Source: an uncultured Collinsella sp.
Lineage (GTDB): Bacteria > Actinomycetota > Coriobacteriia > Coriobacteriales > Coriobacteriaceae
Direction: 5' to 3'
Length of the DNA: 64,000 nt
Assembly: GCA_934621885.1 (NCBI GenBank)
Contig: CAKTUH010000002.1
Span: 1 to 64,000 of the forward strand
Both the position numbers and the translations under genes were made by a program. The stretch's first letter is position 1. Each line of letters begins with the position of its first letter. Of the stretch, positions 42,674 to 51,023 are shown one piece after another. The notes below the pieces were generated by a model. The model was not told the DNA's origin, did no database searches, and saw only the letters and a program-made list of their open reading frames with translations.

Positions 42674-43897
42674 TTACTCAGTCGTCGACGAATCGTCGGT
42701 CGAACTCTTGGTGACGCCCTTCAGGCTGACGTTGTACGGCACGTCCTTGGGCATGGGGTTAACGGTGATGTCGGCGTCCTTCTTGTACTGCTCCAGCCAC
42801 TCGCTGTACGCGGTGCTGGCCGCCTGCGTCTTCACCACGTTAGAGACATACTTCTTGATGGCCTTGGGTACCTGTTTGATGTCATCGACCTGGTTATCAA
42901 CGTGGAAGTAGTCGGTGCACTTGATGATGTGGTAGCCGTAGGTCGACTCGACTACGTCGCTCACATCGCCCTTGTTGAGACCCTCGAGCGCCGTCTGGTA
43001 GCTGTCGACGAAGGTGGTGAGCTTGTCCCAACCCACGTCGCCCTTCTTCTCCTTGGAGCCGGTATCCTCGGAGTACTGCTCCACGGCATCCTCAAAGCTC
43101 AGCTCGCCGGAGTTGATCTTGTCCAGGCACTCCTGCGCCTTGGCCTTGGCGGCAGCCTTGTCCTCGTCGGAGGCGTCGGAATCGACCTTGATCAGGATAT
43201 TCGACGAACGGCGGGCGTCGTTGTAGCTGGACAGGTTCTCGTTGATGTAATCGACGATCTCGCTGTCCTTGGGCTTGCTGGTAGGTGCCACGGTATCCTT
43301 GAGCTTCTGCTGCGCCAGGCTCTCCTTGAGCGAATCCTTGTAGGTGTCCTCGGTATAGCCGTAGGTCTTGAGGGTCTTCTTAAAGGTCTTGGCGCCGCCC
43401 GCGCTCTTGCAAGCGTCCTTCCAAGCCTTCTCGACTTCCTCGTCCGACACCGTCACGCCGTTTTCCTTCTGCGCCTGCTGAAGCAGAATCTGCTGCGTGT
43501 AGGAATCGATGAGCTGCTTGCGGTACTTCTTGGGCGTGAGGTCGTTGTCGACCAGGTACTGTGCCCAATCCTCGTCCTTGGTGTAGCCGTAGGACGTGCG
43601 CATGCTCATGATCTGCTTGGTCACGGTGTCCTCGGTGAGGTTGGTGCCGTTGATGGTGGCAGCCACACCGCCGGTAAGCTTGTAGCCCGTACTGGTGTCC
43701 TCGGCCTGCGACATCAGGCCGGAGCATGCCATGGCCGAGACGGAAAGCAGCATCGCCAGCACGCCGATGACTACCAGGACGATCTTGACGGTCTTGGACA
43801 CGTAGGTCTTACGCTGCTTCTTGCGAGAGCTGGAGGCGGCGCGAGCCTGCTGCTCGGGCGTCGGCGCGGCCCCGGGGTTCTTTTTCTTATTTGCCAT
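42674..43897 (-). CDS. PrsA/SurA-like extracytoplasmic peptidyl-prolyl isomerase
   Basis: A 407-residue membrane-anchored foldase. A basic N-terminus (about 1-30) precedes one hydrophobic segment (about 33-55, ending SAMACSGL; the Cys could be lipidated but the lipobox is imperfect). A SurA-type chaperone region (about 75-210) and a parvulin domain (SSNILIKVDSD..., GDVGWDKLTTF, GDVSDVVESTYGYHIIKCTD) follow. It should help fold secreted proteins outside the membrane, potentially including the large surface proteins encoded nearby. The start at MANKKK has AAAGG upstream. Confidence 0.9.
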   Translation of the reverse strand: MANKKKNPGAAPTPEQQARAASSSRKKQRKTYVSKTVKIVLVVIGVLAMLLSVSAMACSGLMSQAEDTSTGYKLTGGVAATINGTNLTEDTVTKQIMSMRTSYGYTKDEDWAQYLVDNDLTPKKYRKQLIDSYTQQILLQQAQKENGVTVSDEEVEKAWKDACKSAGGAKTFKKTLKTYGYTEDTYKDSLKESLAQQKLKDTVAPTSKPKDSEIVDYINENLSSYNDARRSSNILIKVDSDASDEDKAAAKAKAQECLDKINSGELSFEDAVEQYSEDTGSKEKKGDVGWDKLTTFVDSYQTALEGLNKGDVSDVVESTYGYHIIKCTDYFHVDNQVDDIKQVPKAIKKYVSNVVKTQAASTAYSEWLEQYKKDADITVNPMPKDVPYNVSLKGVTKSSTDDSSTTE

Positions 43898-43966
43898 GTT
43901 TGGCCTTTCGCAAAACGAATCGAACAAACGCCATTGTGTCACAACGCAGCCCCCACGGCACACCTG

Positions 43967-44090
43967 GCGCAAAGGGGACAGGTCAATCTGCACCATTTTG
44001 GTGCAAAGGGGACAGGCCTGGCAGTTGGCAGTTAGGGACAGTCCCCAAGTGCCGGCAAAAAAGGAACGTCCCCAAGTGCCGGCTTAGCCC
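43967..44090. repeat. Tandem GGGGACAGG and GTCCCCAAGTGCCGGC repeats
   Basis: The gap upstream of the PrsA-like gene holds two copies of CAAAGGGGACAGG (near 43970 and 44004), a GCACCA/TGGTGC hairpin between them, and two direct copies of GTCCCCAAGTGCCGGC (near 44041 and 44069). All share the GGGGAC core with the hairpins elsewhere in the window. Confidence 0.75.
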
Positions 44091-44094
44091 TACC

Positions 44095-44562
44095 TTAGAA
44101 GTGACGGCGGATGGCGTCGACCATGCCCTGGAGCGTGGTCTGGCCGAGAACATCGGCTGCGGCGTCGGCGTCCATAAAGATATTCATGAGCGCCTGCAGG
44201 GCCTCGACCTGGCCGCCCGGCTCGGAAATACCCAGGTTGACGATGATCTGCGCCGGCACCGGAGCGCCCATGCCCGCCATCGCGTTAAACGTCACAGGCG
44301 CGGCGGGCTTTACCACGGCAATATAGGGCTTAGCCACAAACCCCGGGTCGGTATGCGGGATGGCGATGTTAGCCGCCGGCATGGCAAGCCCCGTGGGATA
44401 GGCGCCCTCGCGTGTGCGGACGGCGTCAAGCCAGCCCTCGGCAATGTAGCCGCGCGGGGCAAGCTCGTCCTCGAGCAGCGCAAACACCTCATCCGGCGAC
44501 GCACACTCCCAATCAAAAAACACCAGCTCAGGCGAGAATAGCATCTCGGCGTTATCCGCCAT
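44095..44562 (-). CDS. PTS fructose-type EIIA domain protein
   Basis: A 155-residue stand-alone EIIA of the fructose/mannitol family. The phosphorylated His is in NIAIPHTDP, and YPTGLAMP precedes it as usual. It would accept phosphate from HPr and pass it to an EIIB, or act as a regulator, since no EIIB/EIIC is nearby. The start at MADNAE is supported by GGAGG six bases upstream; longer frames lack this. The preceding genes are an unrelated toxin-antitoxin pair. Confidence 0.88.
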   Translation of the reverse strand: MADNAEMLFSPELVFFDWECASPDEVFALLEDELAPRGYIAEGWLDAVRTREGAYPTGLAMPAANIAIPHTDPGFVAKPYIAVVKPAAPVTFNAMAGMGAPVPAQIIVNLGISEPGGQVEALQALMNIFMDADAAADVLGQTTLQGMVDAIRRHF

Positions 44563-44627
44563 ACCGTCCTCCAAAGTTGCATGAGGTTCACAATGCCCCA
44601 TATGATAGCGAAACGAGGCAGGCAAGG

Positions 44628-45095
44628 TTAGTCGAGGATCCCAATCATCTCGAGAGCGCGGGCAGGCGTCAGGCAAACTTCGGGCATCGCCTCCAGCATG
44701 CGCCGGTCGCTCGTGACCACATAATCAATATCTGCCGTCTCGCCCGAAGCGATGATGAGGTTGTCTTCAAAATCCGGCATGCGCTTGCCAAGCATGCGCG
44801 CCATCTCGCACTCCGCCAACGAAAGCGGGGAGGCAGTTGCCACCTGCATCATGTGCTCAATGCAGGCCCATGACGCCGAGGCAAACGACACGTTAATCCC
44901 ATTCGCATTCCGCCGGGCCAGACGACGAGGCAAAATATAGAACACATCCTTTGCCGTCGTAGGCGCATACAGAAGGTCAATCGTTCCTGTCTCGGCTATT
45001 TCAACCAATCTCTTCACTTCGTCAAACGCACCCTCTTGCAGGTAATAATCGAGCCAAACGTTCGTATCTACCAAGAGATGCTTTGCCTCAATCAT
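44628..45095 (-). CDS. PIN-domain toxin
   Basis: A 155-residue PIN-fold ribonuclease of the VapC/YacL-like toxin group. Acidic active-site residues appear in LLVDTNVWLDYY (Asp), the middle helix LAECEMAR (Glu) and DFEDNLIIA (Asp). Its ATG overlaps the antitoxin's TGA (ATGA), typical of toxin-antitoxin operons, and this overlap decided the start. It should cleave RNA when the antitoxin is degraded. Targets are unknown. Confidence 0.88.
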   Translation of the reverse strand: MIEAKHLLVDTNVWLDYYLQEGAFDEVKRLVEIAETGTIDLLYAPTTAKDVFYILPRRLARRNANGINVSFASASWACIEHMMQVATASPLSLAECEMARMLGKRMPDFEDNLIIASGETADIDYVVTSDRRMLEAMPEVCLTPARALEMIGILD

Positions 45096-45436
45096 CGACA
45101 ATTCGCCTCAATGTCGGCAATCATCGCGTCATACATATCATCTCGTACGGCATCCCAGTCTTCCGCAGATGATCCACCTGGCGCAAAATCCGAAGCCCTT
45201 AGCCCCAACGAAGAAAAAGCTAGGCCACACCCCTGCTCGGCCAGACTCTCCGCACGGGACGCCTCGCGCTTATCCGCCACCATAAATCCCGGCAACGTTT
45301 GATGCTCGACGAGATAGGCCCAAAGCGCACGAATGGCATCGCTCGGCCCCAACCCATTGCGAGTTAGGACCGCATCGCCACCGGCTTTGAGCATAGGATC
45401 GATACGCGTGTTGAGCTGCACCGTTGCTGTACCCAT
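45092..45436 (-). CDS. RelB/DinJ-family antitoxin
   Basis: A 114-residue protein. The N-terminal TATVQLNTRIDPMLKAGGDAVL is a ribbon-helix-helix DNA-binding motif of the RelB/DinJ type, followed by LGLGPSDAIRALWAYLVEH-like helices. The C-terminal acidic part would wrap the PIN toxin. Pairing of a RelB-type antitoxin with a PIN toxin is less common than with RelE. AGAGGAG precedes the start, and a TTGCTA-N6-TAGCAA palindrome over the presumed -10 box suggests autoregulation. Confidence 0.85.
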   Translation of the reverse strand: MGTATVQLNTRIDPMLKAGGDAVLTRNGLGPSDAIRALWAYLVEHQTLPGFMVADKREASRAESLAEQGCGLAFSSLGLRASDFAPGGSSAEDWDAVRDDMYDAMIADIEANCR

Positions 45437-45452
45437 AGCGGCTCCTCTCTAC

Positions 45453-45470
45453 TTGCTAGCAGTATAGCAA
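45453..45470 (-). promoter_or_regulatory. Promoter/operator of the toxin-antitoxin operon
   Basis: TTGCTA-N6-TAGCAA forms an 18-base palindrome starting 17 bases before the antitoxin ATG. On the minus strand it contains TATACT (-10), with TTGTGT 16 bases upstream as a possible -35. Repressor binding here would block the promoter. Confidence 0.55.
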
Positions 45471-45671
45471 ACACGAAAGGCCACACAAAAGGGCCCCGCC
45501 CACGCATGGACGAAGCCCTGTCAGATTGGTAGCGTCGAGAAAGGTGGTGTAGCGCCCGATCCGAAGCGAGTCGGCCTGGCGTCCAAGAACCTAGAATACG
45601 GTTGATGCCCTATGCCGCCGACCGGCATATGAAAGCCAGCGGGCCAAAAGCCCCATGGCTTCTAGCCCGCA

Positions 45672-45687
45672 GAAACATCGATGTTTC
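45672..45687. repeat. 16-bp perfect palindrome
   Basis: GAAACATCGATGTTTC lies between the toxin-antitoxin operon and the small acidic gene. The rest of 45471-45720 holds only weak hairpins and no gene. Confidence 0.5.
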
Positions 45688-45720
45688 CAAATGATCGCAG
45701 CTTGTGCTTCAAGCGCTTTT

Positions 45721-45912
45721 CTACGCTACCGGCGGATGCAAATCCCAATCGGGAAAGCAGTTTGCAAAGCCCGTGAGATTTTGGGTCAAAACATTGTTCT
45801 CAGCTTGCTTCAGTCGCTCGTCCTCTTCAAACAGACTATCGAGCTCGCTCAATGCATCGAGGTCCTGCATTGCAGCATCGTTATGGTCGAAATCAGTCAC
45901 TTCATCAGCCAT
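45721..45912 (-). CDS. Small acidic protein of the SPFH/zinc-ribbon operon
   Basis: A 63-residue acidic protein (MADEVTDFDHNDAAMQDLDA and further Asp/Glu-rich sequence) of unknown function. It starts 44 bases after the coiled-coil membrane protein gene and runs in the same direction, so it is probably the last gene of that operon. GGAG lies about nine bases before ATG 45912; an upstream ATG at 45930 lacks a ribosome site. Composition suggests a helical, soluble partner protein. It could also be a chance frame, but codon use is consistent with coding. Confidence 0.5.
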   Translation of the reverse strand: MADEVTDFDHNDAAMQDLDALSELDSLFEEDERLKQAENNVLTQNLTGFANCFPDWDLHPPVA

Positions 45913-45955
45913 CTTTTTCACTCCATTCATGGATTATCGAGACAAATCCTACCGG

Positions 45956-47611
45956 CTAGGCAACCTTCTCAAGCTTAAGCAGGTCGCTGCGCTCGGCCGC
46001 AGCTTCCTTCGCGCTCTTCCACTGATTAAGCGCCAGATCGATCTCGGAACAGCCTTCCTGGATGCGTTTGGAGTATTTGGCCTCAATCTCTTCTGCCTCC
46101 ACAGCGCGCTGCTTGCCCGAGAGGCTCGTCTTTACTAGACAATAGCCAGCCCCCGCAAGAAGCAGAATGCCAATAACCTGGTTTACAAACGCAAAGAAAG
46201 CTACTCCCAAAACAGCGAGGACAACGGCCGCTATCTTGTGGCTCTTGTTGCCCTTCGCAACCTTGACATCAAGCTCAGCGAGCTCCTTTTTCTTCTCTTC
46301 ACCGACATAGCGAACATAATCGCCGCGCAGCGCATTACCCTCATCGCCGGTAACCGCCCTGCTTGTCCATCCGTCGAAGTCAAGGGTGATCGCCTGCGGA
46401 AATTCGGAGATGTCGCTCTTGCGATACCGGTTGAAACCACCGTTGATATAGGAACCCAAAAACTGAATCGCGGTCTTCTTCTTATGCACATCCACAGACG
46501 CACTCTGGTCGCGCATCGAGCGTGTCATCTGGTCGATGATGTTCATCGTCTGCTGACGCTTCTCATCGCGGCGACGATTGACGAGCTCTCGGGCGCGCTC
46601 CACGTCTCCGCCAAATGCCTTGACCGCAAGAAGATACTCCTCCTGGCGGCGCAAATTTCGCTCCTTGGAGTCATCGGAGTTAACGAGCTCCATCAAATGC
46701 CTGTCAACCTGCTCGGCAAGCGTCCTCTCGTCAACATCAGAAGCCTTGAGGTCGGCGAAGTCATTGGAGATGCTCTCGATTGCCTCGACTTTTCCGAGAT
46801 ACTTATTGATGTAGTCAAACTCCTTGACCACCACCTTGAGCGCCGGATATCTCGAGCTCATATCCTCCTCGTAGCCGGTAAAGTACTCCGCCCATGACTC
46901 TGACTGCTCATTCTCGAACTCAGGGCTCTGATTTCTGATCTGCTCGATCCAGCCCGCCATATAGTCGTCGCACAGGTGCTTTTCGTCGGTTCCGAAGATG
47001 CCGTTGATATAGGCATCGATGTAGACCATCGCATCGGCATCGATGCGGGCGGCGTTTTGCGTCGAGAAGTAGCGCGCTAGCCATTCGTAGCACGTAGCCG
47101 TGCGGTTATTACGTCTGCAGATCAGAGCCATCGCAAGCGACGTGTGCTCGTTGTCACGTTTGACAGCCTCGCGTATTGCGCGCTCTGCAAGATCTCGGTT
47201 GTTGTTGATCCATGCCGCAAGGGCAACCAGGACAGGTGCCAGCCAGTAGTCCGGGGTAGAGATCATTAACTCCTCGGAGACCGTCGAAATCGTCGCCTTG
47301 CGCACGAGCGCCGCATCGGTTGCCTGGAGAATACCGACCATGGTGTTTCGAACCACTGAGTAGTTTCCGAACTTTTTGTCCATCTCCTGCCGGACGCTCA
47401 CGAGCTCCGTAGTCGCCTGCTCAAGTGCGGCGGTACGACGCTGCTCGAGCATCATCTCGAGAAAGTCCTTTCGGAGCTTTTTAAGGTCCTTCCGCACTTC
47501 CTCCATTTGCGATTCGACCTTATCGACCTTCGTGGTCATCTGGTCAACTTTTGTTCCAATAGCGGCGATCCTGCGCTCGATAAGGACAGTATCTACTCCC
47601 GAATCACTCAT
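45956..47611 (-). CDS. Coiled-coil membrane protein of unknown function
   Basis: A 551-residue protein. The first 70 residues are a heptad-rich coiled coil (IGTKVDQMTTKVDKVESQME and onward). The middle is a helical domain with conserved-looking Trp/Tyr/Cys but no known motif. Two closely spaced hydrophobic segments (about 443-485, VVLAVLGVAFFAFVN and GILLLAGAGYCLV) are followed by a charged helical tail. It probably sits in the membrane with both large parts in the cytoplasm. It lies 72 bases downstream of the zinc-ribbon gene in the SPFH operon. The start ATG has AAGGTGG upstream. Not recognised as PspA, although the position recalls PspA-type partners of SPFH genes. Confidence 0.75.
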   Translation of the reverse strand: MSDSGVDTVLIERRIAAIGTKVDQMTTKVDKVESQMEEVRKDLKKLRKDFLEMMLEQRRTAALEQATTELVSVRQEMDKKFGNYSVVRNTMVGILQATDAALVRKATISTVSEELMISTPDYWLAPVLVALAAWINNNRDLAERAIREAVKRDNEHTSLAMALICRRNNRTATCYEWLARYFSTQNAARIDADAMVYIDAYINGIFGTDEKHLCDDYMAGWIEQIRNQSPEFENEQSESWAEYFTGYEEDMSSRYPALKVVVKEFDYINKYLGKVEAIESISNDFADLKASDVDERTLAEQVDRHLMELVNSDDSKERNLRRQEEYLLAVKAFGGDVERARELVNRRRDEKRQQTMNIIDQMTRSMRDQSASVDVHKKKTAIQFLGSYINGGFNRYRKSDISEFPQAITLDFDGWTSRAVTGDEGNALRGDYVRYVGEEKKKELAELDVKVAKGNKSHKIAAVVLAVLGVAFFAFVNQVIGILLLAGAGYCLVKTSLSGKQRAVEAEEIEAKYSKRIQEGCSEIDLALNQWKSAKEAAAERSDLLKLEKVA

Positions 47612-47683
47612 CCGTACCACCTTTCAGTTTGCACTGTTTAGATCATCCAATAGCTTTAAGCGAGTAAGCGCCCGCCATCTGCT

Positions 47684-48490
47684 TTATTGAGAGGCCATGC
47701 TTCGGTATTGCTCGGACACCTGCTGATAGGCCACAAGAAACTTCTGTTTGTATTGGCTTGCCTTCATCGAATTGACGATGCGCCCGACGGGCTCCACATA
47801 GTGTTCGAGAAAGTACGAGGTCCTTCTTCGTAAGGCAAACGAACCAGTTTTATAGGGGGACCCGGGGTTCTCTCTAATGCCCTTGAGTAGTGCGAGACAT
47901 GTTTTGGGTATGTTGCAGTTGGCGGCGATATCTTGATAGAAACTCTCCCGCTCTGCAGTCATAAAGTCTTCCGAAGCATACCGCGCTATGCAGAACGGGC
48001 ACACAGCATCGATAAAGCTCTCAAGCCGAGGCCGATCCTCCATGCTCTGCATATTGGCGACCACGAGCGATACCATCTGAACCTCAAAGTCACGCATGTT
48101 GTAGAGCGTCGACTCAAACAAGTCGATCAAGTCACGCACTTCGTCATATTCGAGAGGGATATCTTCGGCCCTTTTAAAGAAAACCACCATCGAACCCGAA
48201 AGACCTTCACAAAACTCATCGCAGTACGCAACCATAAACTGTGCCGCCGCGTTGTCTTGCATCATATTGAGCACGTCCGCGGCAAATTTGCGGGCCTCCG
48301 GAAAGTTACCACCCTTAAAAAACTTGATGGCATTGTCCTTGGCAAACGCGACTTTGCCCGTGGCCCCCAGACGCGCCCGCGAATAATACATCTCGCGGCC
48401 GCACTGGTTGCAATGAACCTTTCGCGTTGCGGGGTCAAACTCGACATCGGTGCTGCCGCAGCCCTCGCAAGTTATTCCGTTGATTTCCAA
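47684..48490 (-). CDS. TFIIB-type zinc-ribbon protein (YdjG-like context)
   Basis: A protein of about 268 residues. It begins with a four-Cys zinc ribbon (ITCEGCGSTDVEFD, HCNQCGREMYYS), followed by a helical domain with TPR-like features (FKGGNFPEARKFAADVLNMM) and a second CPFC pair near 165. No membrane helix is seen. The start is uncertain: TTG 48490 is chosen with GGGGG seven bases upstream, or TTG 48508 six codons earlier. It lies between the SPFH/membrane genes and the coiled-coil membrane protein, an arrangement like Bacillus ydjG-ydjH-ydjI. Biochemical function unknown. Confidence 0.7.
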   Translation of the reverse strand: MEINGITCEGCGSTDVEFDPATRKVHCNQCGREMYYSRARLGATGKVAFAKDNAIKFFKGGNFPEARKFAADVLNMMQDNAAAQFMVAYCDEFCEGLSGSMVVFFKRAEDIPLEYDEVRDLIDLFESTLYNMRDFEVQMVSLVVANMQSMEDRPRLESFIDAVCPFCIARYASEDFMTAERESFYQDIAANCNIPKTCLALLKGIRENPGSPYKTGSFALRRRTSYFLEHYVEPVGRIVNSMKASQYKQKFLVAYQQVSEQYRSMASQ

Positions 48491-48544
48491 TAGCTTCCCC
48501 CACTTCAACCATCAAAGTGCCCCGGCAAAAAGCAACACGAGTTC

Positions 48545-49246
48545 TTATTTGACAGCGGTCAGCGCCGCATTGCGCTTTTTCCAGATACGGCGCGCATCAT
48601 GGACAAGGCCAACCGTAACATCTGCTGGCTCATCGGCACTCATGGAATTCGAGACGGCCTCGAGCGCAGCGGAGAACTGTCGCTCAATCTCTTGAGCATG
48701 GGGCTGCGACATGTTGGAACTAAAGGAGATGTCGTCTTTTAGCACTTTGAGTTCGGCTTTGACCTGAGCGTCTTGCGCTACGGCAAGGAGCTGTCCCACA
48801 TACGATGCAAATTGCGCCGTTTGAACCGTCTTTGCCGCCACGGCGGCAACCTTTTGGTCCACCTGGCGGGCATTGAAGGCTAGACCCATCTGCACAAGGA
48901 CAAGCACAGCAAGAAGGACAACGTTTACGACAACTGGAATCGTGCTGCCGCCCCACCCATATGCCGCAAACACAAAGTACGTGTTGGCCAGAAGGGCAAC
49001 GACAAAGTAGGCACAGCTGGATGCGACCGGCAAATAATGGATTTCGGTCGTGCTTTTGACCGTGGACTGCCTATCGGACATGGTAGCCGAAATCGAAGCC
49101 ACCGCAAAAGCCAAAACCCCAAAGCCAAGCGACATAGCAAAGACGATAGGATTCATCAGCGCGTTTTTGCAGACAAACATGATTACAAGCCACGCCACCA
49201 AGACGATTGCCTCGCCCAAAATGACACGTTTAACAGAACCGTTCAT
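48545..49246 (-). CDS. Four-helix membrane protein of the SPFH operon
   Basis: A 233-residue protein with about four hydrophobic segments in residues 8-125 (GEAIVLVAWLVIMFVC, VFAMSLGFGVLAFAVASI, AYFVVALLANTYFVFAAY, VVVNVVLLAVLVLVQMGL). A cytoplasmic helical tail with coiled-coil character (VDQKVAAVAAKTVQTAQFA) follows. It starts 12 bases after the SPFH gene with AGGAG upstream, so the two are coupled. It may anchor the SPFH complex. No family was recognised. Confidence 0.75.
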   Translation of the reverse strand: MNGSVKRVILGEAIVLVAWLVIMFVCKNALMNPIVFAMSLGFGVLAFAVASISATMSDRQSTVKSTTEIHYLPVASSCAYFVVALLANTYFVFAAYGWGGSTIPVVVNVVLLAVLVLVQMGLAFNARQVDQKVAAVAAKTVQTAQFASYVGQLLAVAQDAQVKAELKVLKDDISFSSNMSQPHAQEIERQFSAALEAVSNSMSADEPADVTVGLVHDARRIWKKRNAALTAVK

Positions 49247-49258
49247 CTTTGTTTCTCC

Positions 49259-50635
49259 TTATTGGATCTTAGTTCCGCAATCGGGGCAAAATTTGGTCCC
49301 CTCGGGCAACTCAGCTCCGCAGCTCGGACACTTTGGCGAGGCCAACCGGTTCCCGCACTCAAGACAGAACTTGGCACCGGCCGGGTTAAGATGCCCGCAC
49401 GCCAAACACGCAACGTCCTGCTCGAGCTTCTGTCCGCATTCCGGGCAGAACTTAGCACCCATCGGATTAACGTTTCCGCAACTGGGGCACACGGGACCGT
49501 TTTGCATACTTGCGGACGCGGGAGTCGTTCCGACCATGGGGGCAACAGTGCCCAGGGTCTGGTTGGCCAAGTTGGAAAAGCCAGCTCCAAATGCACCGCC
49601 CATGCCAACGCCCATGCCGAGTCCCATGCCGGCTCCCATGAGGCCCGATGCGGCACTTCCCTCATTGCCCGCAGCGCTCTGCATTACGTCCATACCGCGC
49701 TCCTGCTGATAGTCGTAGCCTTCGCGCGCACGTTTCCTGGCAAGCGCCTCGGACTCGATGTCCATCTGGGCGGCGTTACCCTGCGCCTCGAGAATGCTCC
49801 GCTTACGTTGGATCTTCATCTCGTTGATGGCGGCAAGATCATCTTCGAAGGGTTTGATGCTATTGAACGAGAAGTTATCGAGCGTGAGGCCAAACTCATC
49901 GAAATAGTTAACGAGCCTGCCCTGCATCTGAGACGAGAAATCGCTCAGATGTGTCGCGATTTTTAGAACGGAAACCCCTTGGTCAACAATCGCCTTAGCA
50001 AGCAAGTCGGGAACATACTCAAGGATTTTTGCCCGCATAAAGGAGGTAAGTTCTTCTCGCGTATAGCGATCTCGCGTGCCCACGACCTTAACAAGGAACT
50101 TCCTCGCCTGAATGGGAACCAGACTCGAGTCGTTCTGCTCGATATGCACGCCAAACAAACCGAAGGCGCGAACGTGAACGTTGACGTCTTCCTCAGGGTC
50201 TTGAACGATGATGGGCTCGGTCGTGCCCCAGCGTAGCTCGTTCATGTAGTTGGTATTGATAAAGTACACAACGGAATGAAACGCCGAGCTACCGCCGGTA
50301 AGCGAATGAGCGGCATTGCGGAACGGGGCGAATCGGCTGTCTCCCGTGTCGAGCTTGATCTTGCACGGACCGACAAACACGCTTACCTGAGAATCGCCGG
50401 CACCCGTAGCGTCAGCAGAACTGCCCGCCCCCATATTGTTGGTAAAAACGGCAATCTGCGATTGCGCAACCTGAAGATAGGACCCGTTGGGGAAATCCTC
50501 GTAGGGATAGCGGAATGAGACAAGCGAGGCATCTTCGTTGTTGCCAGGCTCCCATTTGATATTGTCGACAGAAAAGGCACCGAGTATTCCGCTGTGCTTT
50601 TCTTCCTTTTCGTTATCGCTATGGAACAGAGACAT
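49259..50635 (-). CDS. SPFH-domain protein with C-terminal zinc ribbons (YdjI-like)
   Basis: A 458-residue soluble protein. Residues about 15-300 form the SPFH/Band 7 core found in YdjI-type proteins (ENDSSLVPIQARKFLVKVVG-like segments, TREELTSFMRAKILEYVPDLL). A Gly/Ala/Met-rich hinge (GAGMGLGMGVGMGGAFGAGF) follows, and three double-Cys zinc ribbons (CPSCGNVNPMGAKFCPECG, CLACGHLNPAGAKFCLECG, CPSCGAELPEGTKFCPDCG) end the protein. There is no N-terminal membrane anchor, as in YdjI, which is brought to the membrane by partners. AAAGGA precedes ATG 50635. First gene of the operon; a role in membrane stress is inferred from the Bacillus counterpart. Confidence 0.88.
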   Translation of the reverse strand: MSLFHSDNEKEEKHSGILGAFSVDNIKWEPGNNEDASLVSFRYPYEDFPNGSYLQVAQSQIAVFTNNMGAGSSADATGAGDSQVSVFVGPCKIKLDTGDSRFAPFRNAAHSLTGGSSAFHSVVYFINTNYMNELRWGTTEPIIVQDPEEDVNVHVRAFGLFGVHIEQNDSSLVPIQARKFLVKVVGTRDRYTREELTSFMRAKILEYVPDLLAKAIVDQGVSVLKIATHLSDFSSQMQGRLVNYFDEFGLTLDNFSFNSIKPFEDDLAAINEMKIQRKRSILEAQGNAAQMDIESEALARKRAREGYDYQQERGMDVMQSAAGNEGSAASGLMGAGMGLGMGVGMGGAFGAGFSNLANQTLGTVAPMVGTTPASASMQNGPVCPSCGNVNPMGAKFCPECGQKLEQDVACLACGHLNPAGAKFCLECGNRLASPKCPSCGAELPEGTKFCPDCGTKIQ

Positions 50636-50832
50636 GCTGATTCCTTTCGTTAATCCCAAACCACGCGCTCCGCGTGTCTAATGAATTGCGAAATGCCGAG
50701 CCGACAGGCGCATCGAAAGCCCGTGCGTCTCAATCTATCCCCCGACTTAGCTCGGTTAATTATAGCCCTCAAGTCATCGCATTTAGTCACCCGCCGGCGA
50801 GCGGTAATAATGTCGCACCTTTGGTCAACTGA

Positions 50833-50922
50833 CGAAGAACCGGGAGGGTTCGAACCCCAGATACCCTTTTTGGGCATACCCGCTTAGCGGGCGAGTGTCT
50901 TCGGACTCTCGGTCAGCTCTTC
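50833..50922 (-). tRNA. Degenerate tRNA-Ser(GCT)-like gene
   Basis: The minus strand has the anticodon stem-loop CTCGC-CCGCTAA-GCGGG, a long variable arm (ATGCCC/GGGTAT) and a GGTTCGAACC T-loop, the pattern of a serine tRNA reading AGC/AGU. However, two of three D-stem pairs are broken, the T stem has mismatches and two extra bases separate it from the acceptor. GAAGAGC can pair with GTTCTTC. Instead of a normal D arm, CGAGAGTC/GACACTCG forms a longer hairpin. No CCA is encoded at the end. It may be a decayed copy or an unusual tRNA. Confidence 0.5.
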
Positions 50923-51023
50923 GTAACGGCCGTTTTAGCTGTAACTAAACTCATCGGATGGAACAAGGGGAAAGGTATAGGAGCCGCGCACGCCGTAATG
51001 CCAAAATGCCTCGGCTAAAGTTA

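Noticed and set aside
45956..47611. PspA homolog in the SPFH operon
   Set aside because: Although coiled coil and position fit, the protein has two membrane helices and a large middle domain unlike PspA.
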